From Polytrichum commune (Eukaryota; Streptophyta; Polytrichopsida; Polytrichales; Polytrichaceae), in contig OX485806.1 in the NCBI GenBank assembly GCA_950295325.1, forward strand, positions 48,171,169-48,235,168: a DNA stretch of 64,000 nucleotides, written 5' to 3'. A program made the translations under genes and the position numbers. Within the stretch, counting starts at the first letter, position 1; every line of letters starts with the position of its first letter. The notes under the pieces are model-generated. The model did not search any database. It was given only the letters and a program-made list of their open reading frames with translations, and was not told where the DNA came from. Shown piece by piece: positions 1-12,056 of the stretch.

Positions 1-3000
1 AATAATACCATCATTTGCCTTATAGTACTATATACATTTTGCACAACACGATTCCCAATACTTACAAAAAATTCATACAATTAACAACAAATATACAGAA
101 TTTTGACTTCCACCTCCTGAAATAATTGTTTAGCATTGATGTTTACTCGTCCTTCAAGCATATACAGGCACCCTAGCTTTAAAATGTATGACGCCCTCAA
201 CGATTGTAGTTGCTTTGGTTTCATTTACAACGGATTCACTTGCCATAAAGCTTATTAACTTGGTGGCCTCAAAACACTTCCAATACTCACATTACAAGCC
301 GGTATAGGAAACCGGGGAGGAAACCGGTAGAGCTCCAAGAACATAACCGGAAAGTCAAGCTAGGGAGGCCCCACACCACGAGTCCTTCCAAATGATACAA
401 ACATTGAATATGCATTTAAAACGAACATATTTGATTTCCTATACCGCTTATACCGCCCTAAACAAATTTTGAACCACCATAATTCCATCGTTTGTTTGTA
501 AAAATTTAATAAATGTCACACCCAAAATTCCTCAAGATCTTTTTTGTAATGCCTCATCATATTTTCAAGTATATTCAATTTTTTATGCATGCAAATCATG
601 ACCCCATAAAATTTTAAATTCTCAAATGGAAAATGAAATAACTTAGCCAACAAGTGCATCACACATGCCCAGAAATGTTTTACATACCACAAATGCAATA
701 TCCATGTGAGCCACCCCAACCACTCGAGGTCTGAATTAAGGCCCATCGCCTAGTTTAAAAATTAAATAAATTGTTTGAACCTAGATTTTAATTAATAAAT
801 CAACATTATTAGATGAGTAAATAATATTTGAAGACTTGAAAAATATGTGCAAGTGAAAACGTGTGGGGATTTTGACGAAGGTCATTGGTCCAAGAGGGCA
901 CTGAATGAAGATCGTTGGATTATGATTTAGAAAAAAATAGGTAGTGGAAAGTCGGCCGTAGATGCTTACAATTAATAGTTAGTGATAAAGTTAGTTGCTA
1001 AAGCTAGTGCTAAAACTCTAGTTTTAGCCTTAACTAGAGTGTGGGAGTATTGGTTTGGAGGGTGGCAAAAGGTCATTCATCCAAGTATTATCCCTTGGAA
1101 AGGTGGTTTAACACTCAATCTTTCTCACGACTTGGCCAACCCAACTAAGGTTGGGTGGTGTGGAAATTGATGGAAGTTAGGTACCTTGAGCCAACCCCCC
1201 TTTGCGATAATGAGTATATAAAAAATTTCCAAATGATTTTATTAAGTGTTTGTAATTTAATATCTACATTTCAATAGCTTAGTGACAATACCTTACACAC
1301 CTAATTCATAGCTCAAATGAATTAGGAGGAGTTTTTGAAGTTGTGTCTAAGAATTATTATTAAGATAATGTTTATCCGTAGTCTAGCCTTGTTATTTTTT
1401 CCAAATTTTGGTATTATTTATTTAAATTTCTTCTTGAGTGGTCTTTATCAAGAGCTCTCTAATGGTATTTTACACATCCAATTTGAATAAATGACTAAGG
1501 AGATATAAATTTATAACCAAAATTATTGTATGTCATAGTAAATTCTTTGAATGAAACCAAACTGTTAATGATTAAACAACGGTGAGGTGGATAGATTGGT
1601 TGATCTTGCATGATCTACTAGATGAATGTATTGATTATGATCAATAAAATTTAGATGAAGTTTGAATGATTTATGTTGGACAAAAAGCAGTTTTACAAGG
1701 GATGATAAGTTGGACTTAGAATGTAATTAACGTGGTATGCATGGATGAAGAATAATAAGATCAATGTGTTGTATTTGCATGATTATAAGATATAGAAAAT
1801 CATTTTTTGGAAGCACTAAGGTAGTCCACTCATTCGACCAATCTAGTGGGTTGTTACCTTGATTGCATTAGTGTTTTGCATTAGTATTCTTCATATGTCT
1901 TTTTCATTAGTCTTCAACATTGGTTTTTGCATTAGATTTTGTGTGAGGCCATGCATTAGTGTCTTGCATTGCTCATTTGAATATGTTATAAGTTAATCTT
2001 CTACATTAGGCTTTGCATCAATGTTCAACATTGGAGTTCTGCACTAGTATCTTGCATTACAAGATTTAGAAGGTCATTGCTTGGAGGCATTAAAGTAGTC
2101 CACCTATCTGGCCAATCATGTGGGTTGCCACTGGGCTTGGAGTAGCAATTGTCACCACATTTTTAGTGCATCTGCCGGGAGTGGGTGTTTTTCAAATAGC
2201 TGTATAACCTTTGAATGAAGTTTGGAGTTGGCGCTTGGTGTTGGAGCTTGGAGTTGGAGCTTGGAATTTGGAGCCAATGAAGTCAATGTTGAAGTAAGGT
2301 GAGTTCCGAACTAAATTTAAAGTTTAGGTGGAGGCCCTAAGAAGAGGCTAGGCTTGTTGCCTAAAAATACACATTTTACGTTGTTTGTCTTTTATAGAAT
2401 TTCAATCAAGGATAAAATCCTAATTACACGCTAAGGAGGTTCTCCAAATCCTAACAATTTGATTGGAACCCCTTGTGTGTATGTGGTAGTTGCTTGTCAA
2501 ATTTTCAAACCGTTTTGTGGCACTGGGGTGGGGTTGATGATTGGCGTGATTGTTTATTGTCATTGGCCATTGGAATGTTGGCAGTGATGCCCCAATACCT
2601 AGTAGTTTGAAAGCAATAGGTTTAACATACATGTTGCCTTTAATCCCGTCCATCATGTATTTTGTGGTCCTCCATGTGTAATTAATTACACAAAACTATG
2701 AACAAAAATTAATTGTAACCCCGTGTGATGCTACAAGCCACTCGTGGATTAACCAAAGTGGATGGGTGATTCCACCATTTCAATAACCGGCACGGGGTTT
2801 TGAAATGTTCCATCCTTGGGCAGTGCACCACATCCGTAGATTTGAGACAATTTCAGACCATAGATTTGAGGCTATTTGGATGAAAAAATATTCTACACAT
2901 AGATCTAATGTCCTTCTACATATTTTTCTACTTCACCAAAAACAACACCACCCACTTTTAGATTTTTACTAAAAACCTCAATTCAATCTACCTAATTCAC

Positions 3001-3600
3001 AATCATCATGACAAATTATTCATACAAGCTATAATCCGATGACCAATACAACACACACCCCTCACATTCCAAAAAACCTTGCACACTCCAAATAATCCAT
3101 GCACATAGTCATACTAAAAAACATAGCCAATAATAGTTTGCCAAATTTGGTGTTAACATTGCCTCACGGACACTATTCTTTTATTACATATTGCACATAC
3201 CGCCCTCTTCCAACATTCCAAAATCCTTACAAAAACCTTCATATTACACCCACCGGACACATGCCATCTTACAACCGCCACTCCCCCAATACCCATACGT
3301 AGCAAAATGACTTAATAATCCAGTAGATTTTTCTTACAACCACTTCTTGTCAACATCCAAATGCACATATGCCAAAATCACACAAACCCTAAAATGACAA
3401 TATAATCAATACATGGACAAAAAACGAGTCACAATTTGGACCACCCAACGCCCCTCCCCTTTTGCAACATGTGTCCATAACAAAAAATTGATAGATGCCT
3501 CCATGTTTGCATAACATCATCAATAACATTTGAACAACTAAACACAACAGTTTTGTATGATAAACCATTATTTTCCTTTCGAACGTGGTGTTCTTAACGA
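1..3600. other. AT-rich stretch without a supported gene
   Basis: I see no reading frame with protein-like composition, no RNA gene and no paired repeat in this stretch. Short open frames (for example near 516-746 and 3,389-3,610) look like chance. One 18-bp string at 2,167-2,184 (GTGCATCTGCCGGGAGTG) recurs as its exact reverse complement at 36,735-36,752, where it sits next to an LTR-like end. It may therefore mark an old retroelement leader. Confidence 0.5.
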
Positions 3601-3636
3601 ATGTCAACACCCACTTTGGAAGGGGAAACTTAGTAG

Positions 3637-3680
3637 TGTGAGCGTAGAGCGGAGAGCAGAGAGCGGAGATTGGAGAGCAG
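3637..3680 (+). repeat. Left arm of a widely spaced inverted repeat (GAGAGCGGA-rich)
   Basis: The stretch starts TGTGAGCGTAGAGCGG and continues as alternating GAGAGCGGA/GAGAGCAGA. Its first 33 bases are the exact reverse complement of the outer end of 20,808-20,868. A short string (CACGGAAATAGG on the minus strand near 3,722-3,733) is also shared with 20,688-20,699. A related 45-bp piece sits inside the satellite at 15,493-15,537. It looks like a terminal or subterminal repeat of a DNA transposon, but no transposase was found between the arms. Confidence 0.6.
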
Positions 3681-4439
3681 AAAATTTTGACTTTGTTGGA
3701 TAATTTTAAGACAAGCGGTGCCTATTTCCGTGGAATTTATAGATAGAGTGAATTCAATTTGTTGGAAAGGCACCCCATTCCCGTGGAGATTATAACGCAT
3801 CTTAGTTCGAGAAACAAGTAGAACCTAAAGGCATGGAAGAATGTATTTGTTATCAAAGATCTTATAGTCTAGGTTTCAAATGGTTTCATATTAAATTAGG
3901 GTTGATGTCATCAATTGAAATCGAACAACAACATAAGAATCCACCTTTGGGAGGTAGGCCTAACACAAAATCAAAAGACCCTATCATTCTGAATATTCAC
4001 AACCGTTGATTTATTTTGTTTTTATCATGTGTGAAGACTCGCATGAATAGAAATCCATTGAAATAGCATTTGAATGAGGGCCAGGTCACATATGGCTTCA
4101 CACTAGACTTGAAAATCCGTGACCACACTACATAATTTTGGAGGTGTCTTGGGACGGCCTTTGGACACCTTCTCGTGGGCTCTCACAATTCATGGTCACA
4201 ACTCTTGGCTCGTGTGTGAAGTAGCCCTTAAATGTACTTAAGTGTTCTTAAATGATTTTGTCCAAAGTGATACATTGCCCCAAGTAGCTAGGGTATTCTT
4301 TCCAAGTATTCTTAGACCTTCTGATGAAGGAGCGGAATGTTTTACAAAATATTTGATTGGCCGAGAAAATGTAAGTGAAGTTAGGTGTCAAACTCAAGAG
4401 TTACAAAAATGTGTATCCACTTAAAAAATGAGAATCCAG

Positions 4440-4770
4440 ATAAATATGGCCTAAATAAGAATCTGGCCTACCCATCTAGTCTCACTTCTGAAGTGAGAGC
4501 CCTCCAAAAAACACAAATATTCAACATATGAATCAAAGTTGAGAATGTGGCCTATCCATCTAGGCTCTCGGAAGTGAGAGCATCCAAAAAAACAGAAACA
4601 TTCTTAATATGAATTAAAGTTGAGAATCTGGCCTACGCATCTAGTCTCATTTCCGAAGTGAGAGCATCCAAAAAAACAAAAAGATTCATCATATGAATCA
4701 AAGTTGAGAATGCGGTTCACACATATAGTCTCTCGGAACCAACAGGGTCCCTACATTGCCCAACACCTTA
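4440..4770 (+). repeat. Minor tandem array, about 83-bp unit, with a diverged palindromic core
   Basis: Four units repeat a spacer of the form AATCTGGCCTACCCATCTAG with AAAGTTGAGAA and ATATGAATC. Each carries a short inverted repeat: CTCACTTCTGAAGTGAG at 4,480, GCTCTCGGAAGTGAGAGC at 4,564, TCTCATTTCCGAAGTGAGA at 4,645, and TCTCGGAACC followed by a broken right arm at 4,728. The second and fourth cores resemble the core of the large satellite at 7.5-17.6 kb, and an isolated good copy of that core lies at 4,862-4,880. Confidence 0.7.
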
Positions 4771-5091
4771 ACTTGAGAAATATCAACCTAACCAAAAAAA
4801 ATACAACCCCATCCATCCGAACCTATCTTAAATCTCGTCCTTGATTCCTACACTAAGACCCACTCGGTTCCGAGAGGGTCAAATTTCAGCCAAACAACAA
4901 AGTAGTTGAACCTATCAACCAAGTAGTTGAACATATGTACAAAATTAATACAAGCCTTCAACCTTCAAGAGCAATTGAAAACAAACGACAACATAAGATG
5001 AAGAAGGAGTTGAATGTGGTTTGCAAAAGGCACATGAAAATTCCACAAATGAACTTATAAAAAAACTCAAACATAAACGCACGAGGCGTAG

Positions 5092-7500
5092 TCAAGAACT
5101 TGGACTACCATGTCTATCACTATCATCGCCCTGCTCGGCCTCTATGTCTAGGAAATCCAAAACTAGTTTGTTGAAAGGGCGGGTGTGACTAAGAGGTGGG
5201 GACGACGCTTCCGCCAAAAGATGGGGAAGATCAGCAGCATACGAAGGGAGCTCAAACGTCATCGAAGGGGTTGTAAACATGTCCGCATTAAGGACACCAA
5301 TCGGGCTTTCAATATGAACTCCGAAAATATAGAACGAGAAAACAAAAAAAATTAGCACATGTCAAAAATATGGAATCGAGAAGATAGAAATGTAAGCAAG
5401 CAAGTAAGAAGCCAAGAACAAACTTACGCACATAACAAATTAAAATTGCGCTTCACCATCTTCCGGGGAGGAGGAGTAAAAACCAATCCTCGTTGTGGGG
5501 CAGCATGCTGATAAGTGTGTTCTTGCTCAGTCTCACGCATAGGGAGGACGATGGACTTGAAGATATCGATATCCGACTCAAGCGCCATAATATGGCGTTG
5601 AATGGATCAACATGCAATGACGGAACCTCCTAGAAGAACGAAATACGAGAAGGTGAGCATAAGGGAATTAATGGGAAATGAAACAAGTAAAAAAAAAACA
5701 ACAAAGAACAAAATCATGAGAAACAAGAAAAAGAAAAACAATCTAAGGCCACATTGCCAATCCATGATAATGTCGTCATTGTCAGTGAGGGCGGAGAAAA
5801 TGATGGAAAATAACTTAGGGCGCTTTTGACGAGCACCTCTCCAAGGCACTCCGTCTTCCCTCACCGACTAGTTCTTCGAATCGGGGAAACTATTGAGCCA
5901 ACCATCTCTCTTGAGATTGTAACCCATATCTTTGAAGGTCGAGGTCCGGACATTCAAAACAGAATCATTACGCACGAGCACCTTGATGAAGAACTTGCGA
6001 GTCTGCAAGAAATGAGAAGGGTAGAATTAGGAATACAAAAACGCAAGGAAAAGAAGATAATAATACAAAAGGATGAGGCAAGAAAGAAATTACCAACTCG
6101 GGTGGATTAGTATGCGATTGGAGGTCGAGGTCATTCATGCCAAACCTGTCTTCGGCAATGTAGAAATCCTCTGTATGTGCCCAGTTATGTATGGATCTAG
6201 ACACGTCAGGATCAGCGGCATGTGCAAAGATAAGAATGTCGTCGTCATGAAGGTTGGCGTTAGCAAAGGCAAAGATAACCTCAAAATAAGTCGAAGAACG
6301 CTTGTTCCATAGAGGAACATCGGACGATGATGACGAGATGCCAGACACACAAAGGTTTTCCAGCATATCTGCGAAGAGTAGATCAAGCCCTGTGTGCACC
6401 TTAGGCTTGCTATTAGGTGGAGTACGACCCGCTCCAATTTGCAAATAAAAAATCCAAAGAAAAATATAAGAAAATAATTGTTGAATTAGAATGAATGAAC
6501 GAGAAAACAATAGAATGTCCCACAAACCTTAGTAAGGAATTCTTGGATACGGTGGTAAGCCGGAGGGGGAACCTTGGACCGCATGAGATCCTCTATGAGC
6601 TCCCCATGTGGACATTCTCAATCAAAGAGAGAAAAGACAACTTCTCCGAAAAAATTGCGGAGGTATCCGGAGCGACAGTCTTCCTCTTGCGTAGCACGGA
6701 GGGAATGGTGACACCGCTATGGGAAGGAGCTGGAACATGGTCCCGAGAAGGGGCAGAAGAAGTTGCTATTGGACTTCCGACAACTGTCGTAGCTGGAATG
6801 CGCTGAACAAGTGGACACTTAACTAGATGCCACCCTCTTATCCTTGCCCTTGGCCTTCACCGGTGCAACCTCTTTATCATTGGTGGGAGGAGCCGGATTC
6901 TCATCTTTTTCTGGCTCTTCCTTCAATTCAATTACCTCAGGGCAGAGGAAGTGAGGCTATTGTAGGGGGGTTCTTCGACGTCAGGAACAAATCCACGAGA
7001 ACAATCCAAGTACCAACCACTAGCGACCAAATGCACGCGTGGAAATTTTTCAAGTTGCATGGGCGTGTACACACTAAGATTTGAGTTGTCATCGATCCAC
7101 TCGTCAACGAAAGACGGCAAGGATGAAGAAGGAAGAGCATTCTTTACGACAAGCTCATGGTAAATGTACCTACAAAGTGAAGAAAATTAGAACAAAGAAA
7201 TGGAGTGAAAAGAAACGAAGATATGAAGGACAAAATTAAAAAAAAAATGATTACCGGTAAGCAACACGCTTGATAGCTAAGGGGCCTTCCTCGAATTCCA
7301 TGAGATCGAGCCCTTTGGTGAACTTTAAGACACCCTTGTCATCAAAATATACTCTACAAGCCTTGTCTCACAAAATGAGCCTTCAATGCTCGAGAAAATG
7401 AACAGGTTGGAAAAGATCTTCCATAGAAACCCAGTCAATGTCGATGAAGCATTCATTTTCAAATGAGGCGATCTCACCCTCAACCCCTTTATCAAACTAA
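5092..7500 (-). pseudogene. Eroded multi-exon gene of unknown function
   Basis: I do not recognise the product. The minus strand shows alternating protein-like blocks and T-rich gaps with plausible splice sites. Approximate exons, 5' to 3', are 7,256-7,500, 6,528-7,169, 6,094-6,437, 5,753-6,002, 5,428-5,629 and 5,092-5,318. Donors such as GTAAGT (5,422-5,427) and GTAATT (6,088-6,093), and acceptors such as TTGCAG and TTCTAG, fit. The protein includes an acidic segment (LLFADMLENLCVSG, then AHAADPDVSRSIHNWAHTED), a Pro/Ala-rich linker near 6,700-6,900, and a C-terminus ending in DIEAEQGDDSDRHGSPSS. In-frame stops and at least two frameshifts (near 6,590 and 6,955) argue that it is dead. The 5' end runs into the satellite at about 7,510, so the first exon is probably lost. 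It could be a host gene or an element-encoded gene. Confidence 0.5.
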
Positions 7501-7510
7501 GATAACACAA

Positions 7511-10500
7511 ACATAAACGTAGTCCGAAAGGGTTGGATTCTAGTGCATACACAAAGAATTTCAACATATAAATCTAGCTAGTCCATACACATACACATAC
7601 AAAAGGAACCTCATTCTAGTCAAAATCTAGTCAAAAATACCGCAAGGAAGACCCTCTCGGTTCCAAGAGGGTCGGATTCTAGTGCATTCTAATAAAATTT
7701 CAACATATGAACCTAGCTAGTGCACATACATACACATTGAGAAGGCACCTCATTCTAGTCAAAATGTGGTCCAAAATACTGCAAGCAACACCCTCTCGGT
7801 CCCGAGAGGGTCGGATTCTGGTGCATACACAAAGAATTTCAACATATGAATATAGCTAGACCACATACATACGCATACACAAGGAACCTCATTTAAGTCA
7901 AAATCTTGTCCAAACTACCACACACTAGACCCTCTCGGTGCCGAGAGGGTAGGATTCTAGTGCATTTCCAAAGAATTTCAACATATGATTCTATCTAGTC
8001 CACATGCATACACATAGACAAGGCACCCAATTCTAGTCAAAATCTGGTCCAAACAACCACCACCTAGACCCTCTCGGAACCGAGAGGGTCGGATCTTAGT
8101 GCATTCCAAAAGAATTTCAACATATGAACCTAGCTAATCCACATACATACACGTACACACGGAACCTCACAATTGTCAAAATCTGGTCCATACATTCGCC
8201 ACTTAGACCCTCTCGGTTCCAAGAGGGTCTCACTCTAGTGCACAACCAAACATTTTCAACCTAAGAACATACATAGTCCACATACATTCACATACACAAG
8301 CCACCCTAAACTTGTCAAAATCTGGTCCATACTATCACCACCTAGACCCTCTTGGTCCCGAGAGGGTCTCACTTTAGTGCACACCCAAACAATTTCAACC
8401 GAAGTCCCTTGGGAGTCCACATACATTCACATACACAAGCCACCCTGAACTTGTCAAAATCTGGCCAATACTATCACCACCTAGACCCTCTCGGTTCCGA
8501 GATGGTCTCACTCTAGTGCACACACAAAAAAATTCAACCTAAGTACCTACCTAGTCCACATACATTCACATACACAAGCCGCCCTAAACTTGTCAAAATC
8601 TGGTCAATACTATCACCACCTAGACCCTCTCGGTTCCGAGAGGGTCTCACTCTAGTGCACACACCAAAAAATTTCACCATAAGTACCTACCTAGTCCACA
8701 TTCATAATTCCCAAAATTTGGTCCATACTATCACCACCTAGACCCTCTCGGTTCCGAGAGGGTCTCACTCTAGTGCACACACAAAAAATTTCCACCTAAG
8801 TGCCTACCTAGTCCACATACATATTTCCCAAAATCTGGTCAATACTATCACCACCTAGACCCTCTCGGTTCCGAGAGGGTCTCACTCTAGTGCACACACA
8901 TAAAATTTCAACCTAAGTACCTACCTAGTCCACATACATTCACATACACAAGCCGCCCCAAACTTGGCAAAATTTGGTCCATACTATCATCACCTTGACC
9001 CTCTCTATTCCGAGATGGTCTCCCTCTAATGCACACACTAAAAATTTCAACCTAAGTACCTACCTAGTCCACATACATTCACATACACAAGCCACCCTAA
9101 ACTTGTCAAAATCTGGTCAATACGATCACCACCTAGACCCTTTCAGTTCCGAGAGAGTCTCACTCTAGTGCACACACAAAAAATTTCAACCTGAGTACCT
9201 ACCTAGTCCACATACATAATTTCCAAAATTTGTTCAATACTATCACCACCTTGACCCTCTCGGTTCCGAGAGGGTCTCCCTCTATTGCACAAACAAAAAA
9301 ATTCAACCTAAGTACCTACCTAGTCCACATACATTCACATACACAAGCCGCCCTAAACTTGTCAAAATTTGGTCAATACTATCACCACCTAGACCCTCTT
9401 GGTTCCGAGAGGGTCTCACTCTAGTGCACACACATAAGATTTCAACCTAAGTGCCTACCTAGTCCACATACATAATTCCCAAAATCTCTTCAATACTATC
9501 ACCACCTAGACCCTCTCGGTTCCGAGAGGGTCTCACTCTAGTGCACACACAAAAAATTTCAACCTAAGTACCTACCTAGTCCACATACATTCACATACAC
9601 AAGCCGCCCTAAACTTGTCAAAATTTGGTCAATACTATCACCACCTAGACCCTCTCGGTTCCGAGAGGGTCTCACTCTAGTGCACACACATAAGATTTCA
9701 ACCTAAGTACCTACCTAGTCCATATACATAATTCCCAAAATCTCTTCAATACTATCACCACCTAGACCCTCTCGGTTCCGAGAGGGTCTCACTCTAGTGC
9801 ACACACAAAAAATTTCAACCTAAGTACCTACCTAGTCCACATACATTCACATACACAAGCCGCCATAAACTTGGCAAAATTTGGTCCATACTATCACCAC
9901 CTTGACCCTGTCGGTTCCGAGAGGGTCTCACTCTAGTGCACACACAAGAAAATTCAACCTAAGTACCTACCTAGTCCACATACATTCACATACACAAGCT
10001 GCCCTAAACTTGTCAAAATCTAGTCAATACTATCACCACCTAGACCGTCTCGGTTCCGAGAGGGTCTCACTCTAGTGTACACACAAGAAAATATCAACCT
10101 AAGTACCTACCTAGTCCACATTCATAATTCCCAAAATCTGGTCCATACTATCACCACCTAGACCCTCTCAGTTCCGAGAGGGTCTCCCTCTAATGCACAC
10201 ACAAAAAATTTCAACCTAAATACCTACCTAGTCCATATACATAATTCAGAGAATCAGTTCAATACTATCACCACCTAGACCCTCTCGGTTCCGAGAGGGT
10301 CTCACTCTAGTACACACACAAGAAAATATCAACGTAAGTACCTACCTAGTCCACATTTATAATCCCCAAAATCTGGTCCATACTATCACCACCTAGACCC
10401 TCTCGGTTCCGAGAGGGTCTCACTCTAGTGCACACACAAAAAAATTCAACCTAAGTACCTACCTAGTCCACATTCATAATTCCCAAAATCAGTTCAATAC

Positions 10501-12056
10501 TATCACCACCTAGACCCTCTCGGTTCCGAGAGGGTCTCACTCTAGTACACACACAAGAAAATATCAACGTAAGTACCTACCTAGTCCACATTTATAATCC
10601 CCAAAATCTGGTCCATACTATCACCACCTAGACCCTCTCGGTTCCGAGAGGGTCTCACTCTAGTGCACACACAAAAAATTTCAACCTAAGTACCTACTTA
10701 GTCCACATACATTCACATACACAAGCCGCCCTGAACTTGTCAAAATCTGGTCAATACTATCACCACCTAGACCCTCTCGGTTCCGAGAGGGTCTCACTCT
10801 AGTACACACACAAGAAAATATCAACGTAAGTACCTACCTAGTCCACATTTATAATCCCCAAAATCTGGTCCATACTATCACCACCTAGACCCTCTCGGTT
10901 CCGAGAGGGTCTCACTCTAGTGCACACACAAAAAATTTCAACCTAAGTACCTACTTAGTCCACATACATTCACATACACAAGCCGCCCTAAACTTGTCAA
11001 AATCTGGTCAATACTATCACCACCTAGACCCTCTCGGTTCCGAGAGGGTCTCACTCTAGTGCACACACAAGAAAATATCAACGTAAGTACCTACCTAGTC
11101 CACATTCATAATTCCCAAAATTTGGTCCATACTATCACCACCTAGACCCTCTCGGTTTCGAGAGGGTCTTACTCTAGTGCACACACAAAAAATTTCAACC
11201 TAAGTAGCTACTTAGTCCACATACATTCACATACACAAGCCGCCCTACACTTGGCAAAATTTGGTCCATACTATCACCACCTTGACCCTCTTGGTTCCGA
11301 GAGGGTCTCCCTCTAATGCACACACAAAAAATTTCAACCTAAATACCTACCTAGTCCACATACATAATTCCCAAAATCAGTTCAATACTATCACCACCTA
11401 GACCCTCTCGGTTCCGAGAGGGTCTCACTCTAGTACACACACAAGAAAATATCAACGTAAGTACCTACCTAGTCCACATTTATAATCCCCAAAATCTGGT
11501 CCATACTATCACCACCTAGACCCTCTCGGTTCCGAGAGGGTCTCACTCTAGTGCACACACAAAAAATTTCAACCTAAGTACCTACTTAGTCCACATACAT
11601 TCACATACACAAGCCGCCCTAAACTTGTCAAAATCTGGTCAATACTATCACCACCTAGACCCTCTCGGTTCCGAGAGGGTCTCACTCTAGTGCACACACA
11701 AGAAAATATCAACGTAAGTACCTACCTAGTCCACATTCATAATTCCCAAAATTTGGTCCATACTATCACCACCTAGACCCTCTCGGTTCCGAGAGGGTCT
11801 TACTCTAGTGCACACACAAAAAATTTCAACCTAAGTAGCTACTTAGTCCACATACATTCACATACACAAGCCGCCCTACACTTGGCAAAATTTGGTCCAT
11901 ACTATCACCACCTTGACCCTCTCAGTTTCGAGAGGGTCTCACTCTAATGCACACACAAAAAAATTTCAACCTAAGTACCTACCTAGTCCACATACATAAT
12001 TCCCACAATCTGGTCCAAACAACCGCCACCTACACCCTCTCGGTTTCTAGAGGGTC
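7511..12056 (+). repeat. Palindrome satellite block S1 (TT-centred cores, 139- and 118-bp units)
   Basis: There are 35 recognisable cores between 7,650 and 12,056. The core is CCCTCTCGG-TT-CCGAGAGGG, often extended by flanking AGA/TCT to 12-bp arms. From 7,650 to 8,623 the cores are spaced exactly 139 bp apart. From there on 117-118-bp and 139-bp spacings alternate. The long unit contains ATTCACATACACAAGCCGCC and then ACTTGTCAAAATC; the short unit has ATAATTCCCAAAATC instead, so it is a 21-bp deletion form. Spacers start TCTCACTCTAGTGCACACAC and end ACTATCACCACCTAGA. The first units (7,511-8,230) belong to an older subfamily that reappears at 14,800-15,486. Reading frames through the array follow the repeat and are not genes. 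Confidence 0.95.
10770..12032 (+). repeat. Higher-order repeat: two copies of a 631-bp five-unit block
   Basis: Core positions 10,770, 10,888, 11,027, 11,145 and 11,284 recur at 11,401, 11,519, 11,658, 11,776 and 11,915, each shifted by exactly 631 bp (spacings 118, 139, 118, 139, 117). Private variants recur at the same offset, for example GTAGCTACTTAG and the GTCTTACTC version of the right flank. The block therefore arose by recent duplication of five units. Confidence 0.85.

Noticed and set aside
8974-10075. Three 64-codon open frames with near-identical proteins
   Set aside because: They are the same frame of the satellite unit repeated; stops and starts follow the repeat and no gene signals are present.
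7650-12056. CRISPR-like array (regular palindromic repeats with spacers)
   Set aside because: Spacers are themselves repeats of each other, unit length is 118-139 bp, there are no cas genes, and the setting is a plant genome.
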